From: Roseovarius azorensis
Lineage (GTDB): Bacteria > Pseudomonadota > Alphaproteobacteria > Rhodobacterales > Rhodobacteraceae
DNA length: 64,000 nt
Direction of reading: 5' to 3'
Assembly: GCF_900109455.1 (NCBI RefSeq)
Contig: NZ_FOAG01000003.1
Coordinates: forward strand, 1 to 64,000
The position numbers were made by a program, and so were the translations under genes. Below are positions 1-8,483 of this stretch, piece after piece. The number at the start of each line of letters is the position of its first letter. The first letter of the stretch is position 1. The notes beneath the pieces were generated by a model that was not told the origin of the DNA, did no database searches, and was given only the letters and a program-made list of their open reading frames with translations.

Positions 1-840
1 GTGGTCGACCTTGGAAACTACACCGAGACCGGCAACATCCTTGGTCGCACCCAGCCCGCAATTTCCCTTCAGATCAGGCGGCTGGAGGATTTGGTTGGCG
101 CGAAACTGCTGCACCACAAGGGCAAGATCCTCGAAATGACGCCGCAAGGCCACGCGCTGATTGGCTATGCCCGCGAGATCCTGAGGCTCAACGACCGCGC
201 GGTCGCCAACTTTCAGCAAGCCCAGTTCATGGGCACACTTCGGGTGGGATTACCCACCGATTACGCAATCGCATATTTTCAACGCATCATAGCGGACTTT
301 GCCAAGGTGAATCCCGATGTCACCCTCGACGTGCGCTGCGACTGGAGCCGCAGCATCCTCAACAACCTGCATGTGGACGAACTGGACCTCGCCATCGCAA
401 TCACCGACATGATGCCCGCGCCTTATGTCTCGCTCTATTGGTCAGAGCGCCCCTTCTGGGTCTGCGGGCGCGACTATCAATACAGCCTCGACAAACCAGT
501 GCAGATCATCGCCCACCCCAAGGGTTGCTTCTATCGCAAAAGGATGATCGACGCACTCGACACCGAGGGACGCGAATGGCGTATCTGCTTCGAGAGCCCT
601 GGCATCACAGCCCTTCAGAATGCGGTGCTCGACGGGATGGGCGTGACGGCCCTGACCAAGAAAACGCTGATGCCCGGAATGCGCGTGCTTTCCCCCAGAG
701 AGGGCTTTCCACCACTGGCCAATCTGCATGTTGGCCTGTTTTACAAGCACGTGAAGGTGTCCGATGCCGCGCTGAAGCTGATCGAACAAATCGCCGAAGG
801 CGTCAGCGCCTTTCGCAAGCCGACCTTCGCGCGCAGCTAG
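1..840 (+). CDS. LysR-family transcriptional regulator (5' truncated)
   Basis: DNA-binding regulator of the LysR family. The frame is open from the first base of the window and begins inside the winged helix-turn-helix: the recognition helix shows GRTQPAISLQIRRLE, followed by the substrate-binding domain (from about residue 75, FMGTLRVGLPTDYAIAYF) typical of LysR C-terminal halves. About 10 residues of the N-terminus are probably missing, so the GTG at base 1 is not the real start. It ends at a TAG. It lies 121 bp upstream of the creatinase gene on the same strand, and regulators of this family often control a neighbouring catabolic gene, so creatinase is the obvious candidate target; that is inference. 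The inducer cannot be predicted. Confidence 0.9.
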   Translation: MVDLGNYTETGNILGRTQPAISLQIRRLEDLVGAKLLHHKGKILEMTPQGHALIGYAREILRLNDRAVANFQQAQFMGTLRVGLPTDYAIAYFQRIIADFAKVNPDVTLDVRCDWSRSILNNLHVDELDLAIAITDMMPAPYVSLYWSERPFWVCGRDYQYSLDKPVQIIAHPKGCFYRKRMIDALDTEGREWRICFESPGITALQNAVLDGMGVTALTKKTLMPGMRVLSPREGFPPLANLHVGLFYKHVKVSDAALKLIEQIAEGVSAFRKPTFARS

Positions 841-870
841 AACATGGCGAGTCAGCGGTAATTCATTTCA

Positions 871-899
871 TTTACTTATTCATAAATCAAACCTATTAA
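871..899 (+). promoter_or_regulatory. candidate sigma-70 promoter for creatinase
   Basis: The 841-961 gap is distinctly AT-rich compared with its surroundings. It contains TTTACT (871-876), a 17-bp spacer and TATTAA (894-899), each matching four of six consensus positions, about 63 bp before the creatinase start. LysR binding would be expected nearby but no convincing T-N11-A palindrome stands out. Confidence 0.3.
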
Positions 900-961
900 T
901 TTTGTTTTTCCATACTTTGCTGCTAGCGGATCTGCATCCAAGACAGCAAGGAGGAACCCCA

Positions 962-2179
962 ATGCTTGATGACATGCTGCACGTATTCGAGTGGCACAAT
1001 GGCGAAAAGGACTTTTCGCCCTTTTCCGACACCGAAATGGCCCGCCGCCAGAACGAGTTGCGCGCCTGGATGGCCGAGAACAACGTCGATGCGGCGCTGT
1101 TCACCTCTTATCACTGTATCAACTACTATTCCGGCTGGCTTTACTGCTACTTTGGCCGCAAATACGGAATGGTCATCGACCAGAAGAACGCCACGACGAT
1201 TTCGGCGGGAATCGATGGTGGCCAACCCTGGCGTCGCAGCTTTGGCAGCAACATCACCTATACCGACTGGCGGCGTGACAATTTCTATCGCGCCGTACAG
1301 CAACTGACCAAAGGCGCACGGCGCGTGGCGATAGAGTTCGACCATGTTTCGCTCGACTACCGTCAGCAGATTCAGGATGCCTTGCCGGATGTCGAACTGG
1401 TTGACGTGAGCCAGCCGTCGATGTGGATGCGCACCATAAAATCTGACGAAGAAATCAAGCTGATCAAGGAAGGCGCGAGGATCTGCGACGTGGGTGGCTA
1501 TGCGGTCGCCGGTGCGGTCAAGGCGGGCGTTCCCGAGCACGAAGTCGCCATCGCCGGCACCAACGCGATGATCCGCGAGATCGCCAAATCCTTTCCTTTC
1601 GTGGAACTGATGGACACCTGGACCTGGTTTCAGTCCGGTATCAACACCGATGGCGCACATAACCCGGTGACCAACCGCATCGTGCAGTCAGGCGACATCC
1701 TCAGCCTCAATACCTTTCCGATGATCTTCGGCTATTACACGGCACTCGAACGGACGCTGTTTTGCGACAGCGTGGACGCGGCCAGCCTCGACATCTGGCA
1801 AAAGAACGTTGCGGTGCATGAGCGGGGGCTGGAACTGATGAAACCCGGCGCGCGCTGCATGGATATCGCCATCGAGCTCAACGAGATGTATCGGGAATGG
1901 GATCTGCTCAAGTATCGCTCGTTCGGGTATGGCCACAGCTTCGGCGTGCTCAGCCACTACTATGGCCGCGAGGCCGGGGTCGAGCTGCGCGAGGACATCG
2001 AGACGGAACTGAAACCCGGCATGGTCGTCTCGATGGAACCGATGGTCATGATCCCCGAGGGACAGCCCGGCGCCGGTGGCTACCGCGAGCACGATATCCT
2101 CGTGATCGGCGAAAATGGGGCCGAGAACATCACCGGCTTCCCCTACGGACCCGAGCATAACATCGTCGGCAAGGGCTGA
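962..2179 (+). CDS. creatinase (creatine amidinohydrolase)
   Basis: Predicted cytoplasmic hydrolase converting creatine plus water to sarcosine plus urea. The 405-residue protein has the creatinase N-domain followed by the pita-bread M24 C-domain. It closely resembles the Pseudomonas creatinase from memory: SYHCINYYSGWLYC, ISAGIDGGQPWRR, ELMDTWTWFQSGINTDGAHNP, FGYGHSFG and VVSMEPM all align. The residues corresponding to the catalytic His and the two substrate-binding Glu are H233, E263 and E359, each one number away from the Pseudomonas enzyme. The ATG at 962 is chosen because AAGGAGG (948-954) sits seven bases upstream; the longer TTG-start frame from 902 has no ribosome site. The sarcosine oxidase operon 6 kb away would consume the product. 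A related M24 hydrolase of different specificity is possible. Confidence 0.85.
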   Translation: MLDDMLHVFEWHNGEKDFSPFSDTEMARRQNELRAWMAENNVDAALFTSYHCINYYSGWLYCYFGRKYGMVIDQKNATTISAGIDGGQPWRRSFGSNITYTDWRRDNFYRAVQQLTKGARRVAIEFDHVSLDYRQQIQDALPDVELVDVSQPSMWMRTIKSDEEIKLIKEGARICDVGGYAVAGAVKAGVPEHEVAIAGTNAMIREIAKSFPFVELMDTWTWFQSGINTDGAHNPVTNRIVQSGDILSLNTFPMIFGYYTALERTLFCDSVDAASLDIWQKNVAVHERGLELMKPGARCMDIAIELNEMYREWDLLKYRSFGYGHSFGVLSHYYGREAGVELREDIETELKPGMVVSMEPMVMIPEGQPGAGGYREHDILVIGENGAENITGFPYGPEHNIVGKG

Positions 2180-2529
2180 CTCAGGCCGTGCGAACGGGCC
2201 TGGAAATCCTGATTGCGGCGGCCAGCCTCGTCATGACGCTGGCCGCCCTGAACCTCGCCAGTCACGATGATCCTTCCGGTTCAGGCGATGTGTACCTCTC
2301 AGCCGTTCTTTTCGGCGCAAAGGCCGGACCATGAACAAGAACCGCGTTCTTTGGCAAGGAACTTCATCATGACTGACCGGGGTGCTCATCGGATGCGATG
2401 AGCGCCTCTTGCGGCAATGCCAACGGCACCGACACCGCCCTACCCCGTCGGCATGACAAGACGCGACCCGCACCGCCGCTCTCGCCGGAGGCGGCGTATT
2501 TCCTGGACGTCGCCCAACCTCTTGCCCGT
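2180..2529. other. 350-bp gap between convergent genes
   Basis: The gap separates creatinase (+) from the HlyU-family gene (-). It holds a possible 48-codon ORF (listed separately) and a strong hairpin, GGTGCTCATC (2381-2390) with GATGAGCGCC (2397-2406), ten pairs with one G-T and a six-base loop. The hairpin could terminate the creatinase transcript but only TCTT follows it. The three-copy dispersed repeat seen in the other long convergent gaps of this window is absent here. Confidence 0.4.
2188..2334 (+). CDS. possible small membrane protein
   Basis: Starting at GTG 2188, eight bases after the creatinase stop, a 48-codon frame runs to TGA at 2332-2334. It encodes a hydrophobic N-terminal stretch (LEILIAAASLVMTLAAL, about residues 5-21) followed by a short polar tail, consistent with one membrane segment. 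No ribosome-binding site is obvious, and no family is recognised. It could be a small protein cotranslated with creatinase, a remnant of a longer membrane gene, or chance. Confidence 0.25.
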   Translation: MRTGLEILIAAASLVMTLAALNLASHDDPSGSGDVYLSAVLFGAKAGP

Positions 2530-2808
2530 TCACCCGAAAATCGCGTCGCCCTGTTCGTCGATCACCTGCCGCGCCTTGCGGATCGATAATGCCTGCGCCT
2601 CATCGAGACTGCGCAGCGTGTCGGCGCGCAGCAGGTGATGCACCTTCACCTCGCCGCCGATTTCCTTTTCGATCCGGGCACCCACGCGATACCCGTCCTT
2701 TTCCGACCGGGGCGCGGCAAAGATGCGGAACTCCTTGTAGGTTTCGCTGACCTCGGCCCGTGCCTCGGGCTTGGCTCCCCCTCCGAACAATCGCGACAGG
2801 ATCGACAT
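2530..2808 (-). CDS. HlyU-family protein
   Basis: A 92-residue protein beginning MSILSRLFGGG, with the typical HlyU-family layout: a short amphipathic N-terminus, then ETYKEFRIFAAPRSEKDGYRVGARIEK and a C-terminal RSLDEAQALSIRKARQVIDEQG segment. The family is named after the Vibrio hemolysin regulator, but these short alphaproteobacterial members are not the winged-helix HlyU and their role is not established. I use the ATG at 2808 rather than 2865: the extra 19 residues would overlap the toxin gene, and AAGGGGG lies just upstream of 2808. The gene is 38 bp downstream of yoeB on the same strand and might share its transcript. Confidence 0.75.
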   Translation of the reverse strand: MSILSRLFGGGAKPEARAEVSETYKEFRIFAAPRSEKDGYRVGARIEKEIGGEVKVHHLLRADTLRSLDEAQALSIRKARQVIDEQGDAIFG

Positions 2809-2846
2809 GCGGCCCCCTTTTCCAACGAAGCTATCGTTTGACAGCA

Positions 2847-3101
2847 TCAATAATGATAGCGGCATTGCACGATTTCCAACGCCTCTTGCGCGGCACGATA
2901 GATCAAACGATGCGCGCGCTCCATTCGCCGCGACCAGAAACCGGCCAGATCGCCGCGCAACGGCTCGGGTTTTCCCGTTCCTTCAAAAGGGTGGCGCAGG
3001 CATTCCTCGAGCAGCCGATTGATCTTGCGCAACATGGCCTTGTCAGTCTGCTGCCAGTAGAGGTATTGCGCCCATGCCTGCGCGCGAAACGCGAGCCTCA
3101 C
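2847..3101 (-). CDS. yoeB: YoeB-family mRNA interferase toxin
   Basis: Toxin of a type II toxin-antitoxin pair: a ribosome-dependent endoribonuclease of the RelE superfamily that cuts mRNA in the A site. It has exactly 84 residues, the length of the E. coli protein, and all four residues I know to be functional there are at identical positions: E46, R65, H83 and Y84 (the protein ends CRYHY). It should therefore be catalytically intact. Its start overlaps the antitoxin stop by four bases (ATGA), giving translational coupling with the antitoxin first. The YefM partner would neutralise it and the complex would repress the shared promoter. Confidence 0.93.
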   Translation of the reverse strand: MRLAFRAQAWAQYLYWQQTDKAMLRKINRLLEECLRHPFEGTGKPEPLRGDLAGFWSRRMERAHRLIYRAAQEALEIVQCRYHY

Positions 3102-3370
3102 TCCCGCTCCATCGCGCGCAGATAATCCATCGAGACCTCGACCATGCGCGATGGGTCGCTCTCCGAGATTGCAGCCATCAACGCCGCCCGGTTGGCCGGC
3201 GTGGCGAGCAGATAGGCGGTCTCGTCCATCGCCTGATAATCCTCGAGCGAGATCATCACCACCGGCTTGCCCTTGGCGCGGGTGACGATGACCGGCTCGT
3301 GATCGTCATTCACCCGGTCCATCATGGCCGAGAGGTTCTTGCGCAGATCGGTGGAGGTGGTGTGTTTCAT
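3098..3370 (-). CDS. yefM: YefM-family antitoxin (Phd/YefM)
   Basis: A 90-residue antitoxin. The N-terminal Phd/YefM DNA-binding fold is recognisable (TTSTDLRKNLSAMMDRVND, then PVIVTRAKGKPVVMISLEDY); the C-terminal part after about residue 55 is the toxin-wrapping segment. It is first in a two-gene operon with yoeB and overlaps it by four bases. A palindrome immediately upstream (3380-3395) fits an operator for autoregulation by the YefM-YoeB complex. The pair sits between the HlyU-family gene and the 3' end of rpoD, with no sign of a larger mobile element. Confidence 0.93.
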   Translation of the reverse strand: MKHTTSTDLRKNLSAMMDRVNDDHEPVIVTRAKGKPVVMISLEDYQAMDETAYLLATPANRAALMAAISESDPSRMVEVSMDYLRAMERE

Positions 3371-3379
3371 AGAGCGGAT

Positions 3380-3395
3380 GTACGTGATCGCGTAC
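3380..3395. promoter_or_regulatory. palindromic operator candidate upstream of yefM
   Basis: GTACG (3380-3384) and CGTAC (3391-3395) flank a centre containing GATC, giving a 16-bp near-perfect palindrome that begins nine bases upstream of the yefM ATG. E. coli YefM binds palindromes with a TGTACA core, so the GTAC half sites fit the family. Function is inferred from position and symmetry. Confidence 0.5.
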
Positions 3396-3419
3396 GGAAT
3401 TTCAAGGTGGCACAGTAAG

Positions 3420-3484
3420 GTAGGGTGGGTGCCAGCCCACCATGCCCATCACCGATTATTGTCAAAGGTGAGTTGGCACCCACC

Positions 3485-3488
<4 letters not shown>
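3420..3488. repeat. REP-like palindrome at the rpoD 3' end
   Basis: Two perfect 15-bp inverted arms, GTAGGGTGGGTGCCA at 3420-3434 and its complement at 3474-3488, enclose 39 bp. The left arm also folds on itself: GGTGGG (3424-3429) pairs with CCCACC (3436-3441) across a six-base loop. The right arm contains the rpoD stop codon. TAGGGTGGG/CCCACCCTA palindromes are a common type of dispersed repeat in bacterial genomes. It may also terminate rpoD or protect its mRNA end. Confidence 0.7.
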
Positions 3489-5467
<1,979 letters not shown>

Positions 5468-5585
5468 GAAAGACTCCTGATCTGTGGACGGGCAGGCGAT
5501 TCGCGGTGTCCGAATCAATAGCGCGATCTGGTGATTCGAACACCCGTCTACCCTGAATTTCCTGTCTCTTCCTCCCCAAAATCTG

Positions 5586-7529
5586 TCAGCGTTTCGGTTT
5601 GGAAAAGGTTATCGTGCCGAGCAGCGCCTCGAACCGCTGTTTCTCCTGACGTCTGATCCGGGCACCATTCTCGCCCAGATCGTATTCCGCCCTGTCCTCC
5701 TGCTGGCTGCGAACCGCCCTGTTGCGGGCTTCTGCCGCCTGCCCCAGACGCCACGTCACGGCCTCATCCGCGAGGCCGGCCATATCGGCGCTCGCTTCCG
5801 ACAGTTCCGCGCGCAGCCCGCGCTGCGCCGACAGTTTGTTGAGTTCCTCCTCAAGCGTCCTCTCCGCCAGATCGGCGTCACCGGGGTGACGCACCGGCGG
5901 GGTGATCGCGACATGGGGCAGCGCCAGCAGCTTTTCAAGAGGCTCCTCGCCCATCGCCTCGACGATCCGCGCGCGCAAGGTCTCGACGCCCGCAGGGGCA
6001 TGGCGCAGGATCAGGTCGCGCAACCGGGCATGAACCGGATCGCAGCATTCCAGCCGCTCGATCCCGACCTCGAACTGGTCCAATACCGCGGGACAGGAAA
6101 TCAGCGCCGCGAGGATCACCGCCTCGCGCAGATGCGTCTCGCTGTCCTGCCCCGACGCCACCAGCATCGAGGACTTGGTGCTTGCCCTTGCGGTTTCGGA
6201 CGGGGGCCACTTGCCGCCCCTGGCGCGGGGCGTGTGGCTGCGGCGCGGATTGAACAGCTGCCAGCGCAGATCCTTGATCGCCTGCCCGTAATGGCCGCGA
6301 ATGGACGGATCGCGAATCAGCTTGATCCTGTCGCGCAGCACCTTGTCCAGCGCCGCGCGGCGCTCGGGGCTGTCGAAATTGCGCCCCGCCGTCTCGCGCT
6401 GCCAGAGCACCTGCACCATCGGCAGCGCCCGCTCGATCAGCGCCTGCACCGCCCCCGGCCCGTCGCTGCGCAAGAGATCATCGGGATCCTTGCCCTCGGG
6501 CATCAGCGCGAACCGCAGGCTCTTGCCCGCCTCCAGCAGCGGCAGCGCCAGATCGACAACCCGATAGGCGGCGCGCAGCCCCGCCGTATCGCCATCCAGC
6601 GCGATCACCGGCTCCGGGCTGATCCGCCACAGCATCTCGACCTGATGTTCCGTCACCGCTGTGCCCAGCGGCGCCACCGCCGCCTCGAATCCGGCCGCCA
6701 CCAGCGCGATCACATCCATATAACCCTCGGCCACGATCAGCGGCCTGCCCTTGCCCGCCGCCTCGCGCGCGGGGCCGTGGTTATAGAGCGTGCGGGACTT
6801 GTCGAAAAGCTCGGTTTCCGGCGAATTCAGATACTTGGCCGGATCATCAGGATCCATCGCCCGCCCGCCAAAGGCGATGCAGCGCCCGCGCGCATCGCGG
6901 ATCGGGAACATGATCCGGTTGCGGAACGTGTCATAGGGCTTGCCACCCTTGCTGCTTTCCTTGGCCAGCCCGCAGGCGACGATCATCTCGGGCGCGACAC
7001 CCTTGGCCGTCAGGTGATCCCACAACCCCTGCCAGCCATCGGGCGCAAAACCCAGATCGAACCGCGCCTGCGTCGCCTCGTCAAGACCGCGCCCGCGCAG
7101 ATAGTCGCGCGCCGTCGCCCCCGCGCCCGCGCGCAGTTGCAGGCCGAAATACTTGACCGCCTGCTCCATCACCTCGGTCATCTGCGTGCGTCGATCCGCC
7201 TTGGCCTGCGCCTGCGGATCGCGTTCGGGCATGGTCATGCCGGCCTCGGCAGCCAGCAGGCGCACCGCCTCGATGAAATCGACATTCTCGGTCTCGCGAA
7301 CAAAGGAAATAGCATCGCCCTTGGCGTGGCAGCCAAAGCAATAGTAAAACCCCTTGCGGTCATCCACATGAAAAGACGCGGTTTTTTCCTGGTGAAACGG
7401 GCAAGGTGCCCACATGTCACCCTTGGCCTGATTGGACTTGCGCATGTCCCAGATGACCTTGCGCCCGACCACTTGAGACAGCGACAGGCGGCTTTGCAGC
7501 TCTTCGAGAAATCCGGGTGGCAGGCTCAT
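5586..7529 (-). CDS. dnaG: DNA primase DnaG
   Basis: Synthesises RNA primers for replication. The 647-residue protein has the N-terminal CHC2 zinc-binding domain (CPFH near residue 43 and CFGCH near residue 64). The catalytic core with the TOPRIM motif [11 protein letters not shown] and the acidic [11 protein letters not shown] follows, and then a long C-terminal helicase-binding region (from about residue 440). Order and spacing are those of a complete bacterial primase. A low-complexity, basic linker ([15 protein letters not shown]) joins core and C-domain. It precedes rpoD on the minus strand. Confidence 0.97.
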   Translation of the reverse strand: MSLPPGFLEELQSRLSLSQVVGRKVIWDMRKSNQAKGDMWAPCPFHQEKTASFHVDDRKGFYYCFGCHAKGDAISFVRETENVDFIEAVRLLAAEAGMTMPERDPQAQAKADRRTQMTEVMEQAVKYFGLQLRAGAGATARDYLRGRGLDEATQARFDLGFAPDGWQGLWDHLTAKGVAPEMIVACGLAKESSKGGKPYDTFRNRIMFPIRDARGRCIAFGGRAMDPDDPAKYLNSPETELFDKSRTLYNHGPAREAAGKGRPLIVAEGYMDVIALVAAGFEAAVAPLGTAVTEHQVEMLWRISPEPVIALDGDTAGLRAAYRVVDLALPLLEAGKSLRFALMPEGKDPDDLLRSDGPGAVQALIERALPMVQVLWQRETAGRNFDSPERRAALDKVLRDRIKLIRDPSIRGHYGQAIKDLRWQLFNPRRSHTPRARGGKWPPSETARASTKSSMLVASGQDSETHLREAVILAALISCPAVLDQFEVGIERLECCDPVHARLRDLILRHAPAGVETLRARIVEAMGEEPLEKLLALPHVAITPPVRHPGDADLAERTLEEELNKLSAQRGLRAELSEASADMAGLADEAVTWRLGQAAEARNRAVRSQQEDRAEYDLGENGARIRRQEKQRFEALLGTITFSKPKR

Positions 7530-7571
7530 ACCCTCTATATTGGCCAGAGCCGCGCCAAAGTCCAGTGCGCG

Positions 7572-7862
7572 CTACTGCGCCTCGCAGGCGGCAATATAGG
7601 CCTCGGCCACCTCCGCGCCCAACTGTTCCGCGGGCAGGGTATAGACCCAGTCCACCAGCGGTTGCACCGCCGGTTCATAGGCTTTCTTGTCCTCTGGCAG
7701 CGCGTCGCTGATCGCCCGGATCGCCGCGACCGAATCCTGCCCCTCGATCCGCGCCTCGACCGCGGCCTGCACGATCCTGCCCGAGGGCGCGCAGATCGGA
7801 TTCTGCGCCATTACGCTCATCGGCAGAACAATCAGGGCGACGGTCAGAAACATCGGGCGCAT
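7572..7862 (-). CDS. small exported protein of unknown function
   Basis: A 96-residue protein with a clear signal peptide (MRPMFLTVALIVLPMSVMAQ, cleavage likely after AMA-like VMA at residue 18). The mature part of about 77 residues has two Cys (ICAP near the new N-terminus and ACEAQ at the C-terminus) that could form a periplasmic disulfide. I do not recognise a family. GAGAGGA lies before the ATG. It sits 66 bp after soxG and 42 bp before dnaG, all on the minus strand, so it could be the last gene of the sox transcript or the first of the dnaG one. Confidence 0.7.
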   Translation of the reverse strand: MRPMFLTVALIVLPMSVMAQNPICAPSGRIVQAAVEARIEGQDSVAAIRAISDALPEDKKAYEPAVQPLVDWVYTLPAEQLGAEVAEAYIAACEAQ

Positions 7863-7928
7863 GGCAATCCTCTCGGAAACAGGGTCTGCCGGAAACCTAA
7901 GGCGATTCCACGCTGCTGTCAGCGCCCA

Positions 7929-8483
7929 TCACGGAAAAATCCCCCGCGCCGCGACCCGGCGCATTGCGGTCTCCACCTCATGCACCAGCGTCGCCGTCAT
8001 CGACCGAAAGACCATGACCTGCCAGGCATCCCCGCCCATCCGCGTGACCGAGGCCGCCATATGCGCCAGTTCGCTGCGCGCGGTGTGTCCCTGCTCGAAC
8101 ACACGCTCACGCAGATCAAGCGGCGTCAGCCGCGCCAGCACCTCGCGCGCGCCCGCTCCTTCCAGCCGCAGCACCGCCCAGCCGTCGGACTGATCGGTGA
8201 GTGCTGCATGCGCGGCCAGCGCCGGATCGGGATCGGGACCGACCAGCAGCGCCATCCGCTGCCCGAACCAGATCGCCCGCGCACCCTCGCGCCCGGTCAT
8301 CCGGCCCGGCGCGGGCCATGCCATCCCATGCGCCGATTTCAGCGCGGCGGACAGCGCCCGCTCCTGCCCCCTGTAGGGTGCAACCGACGTCATCCGACCC
8401 GGCGCCACCTCGCTCAGGCTCAACCCCGCAACCCTCACCGGCACAAGCCCCGCACAGGGCGTCTCCGCTCGCAATTCAGCCAC
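7929..8483 (-). CDS. soxG: sarcosine oxidase gamma subunit
   Basis: Smallest but one subunit of the heterotetrameric sarcosine oxidase, 184 residues from the GTG start at 8483. It shows the YgfZ/GcvT-like fold features of SoxG (LVGPDPDPALAAHAALTDQSDGWAVLRLEGAGAREVL) and ends in the family's VHEVETAMRRVA segment. The GTG start overlaps the soxA stop by eight bases, which indicates coupled translation; the in-frame ATG at 8561 would require a long overlap with soxA. It is the last gene of soxBDAG. The usual folate genes (glyA, folD, purU) seen after sox operons in other bacteria are not here. Confidence 0.9.
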   Translation of the reverse strand: MAELRAETPCAGLVPVRVAGLSLSEVAPGRMTSVAPYRGQERALSAALKSAHGMAWPAPGRMTGREGARAIWFGQRMALLVGPDPDPALAAHAALTDQSDGWAVLRLEGAGAREVLARLTPLDLRERVFEQGHTARSELAHMAASVTRMGGDAWQVMVFRSMTATLVHEVETAMRRVAARGIFP

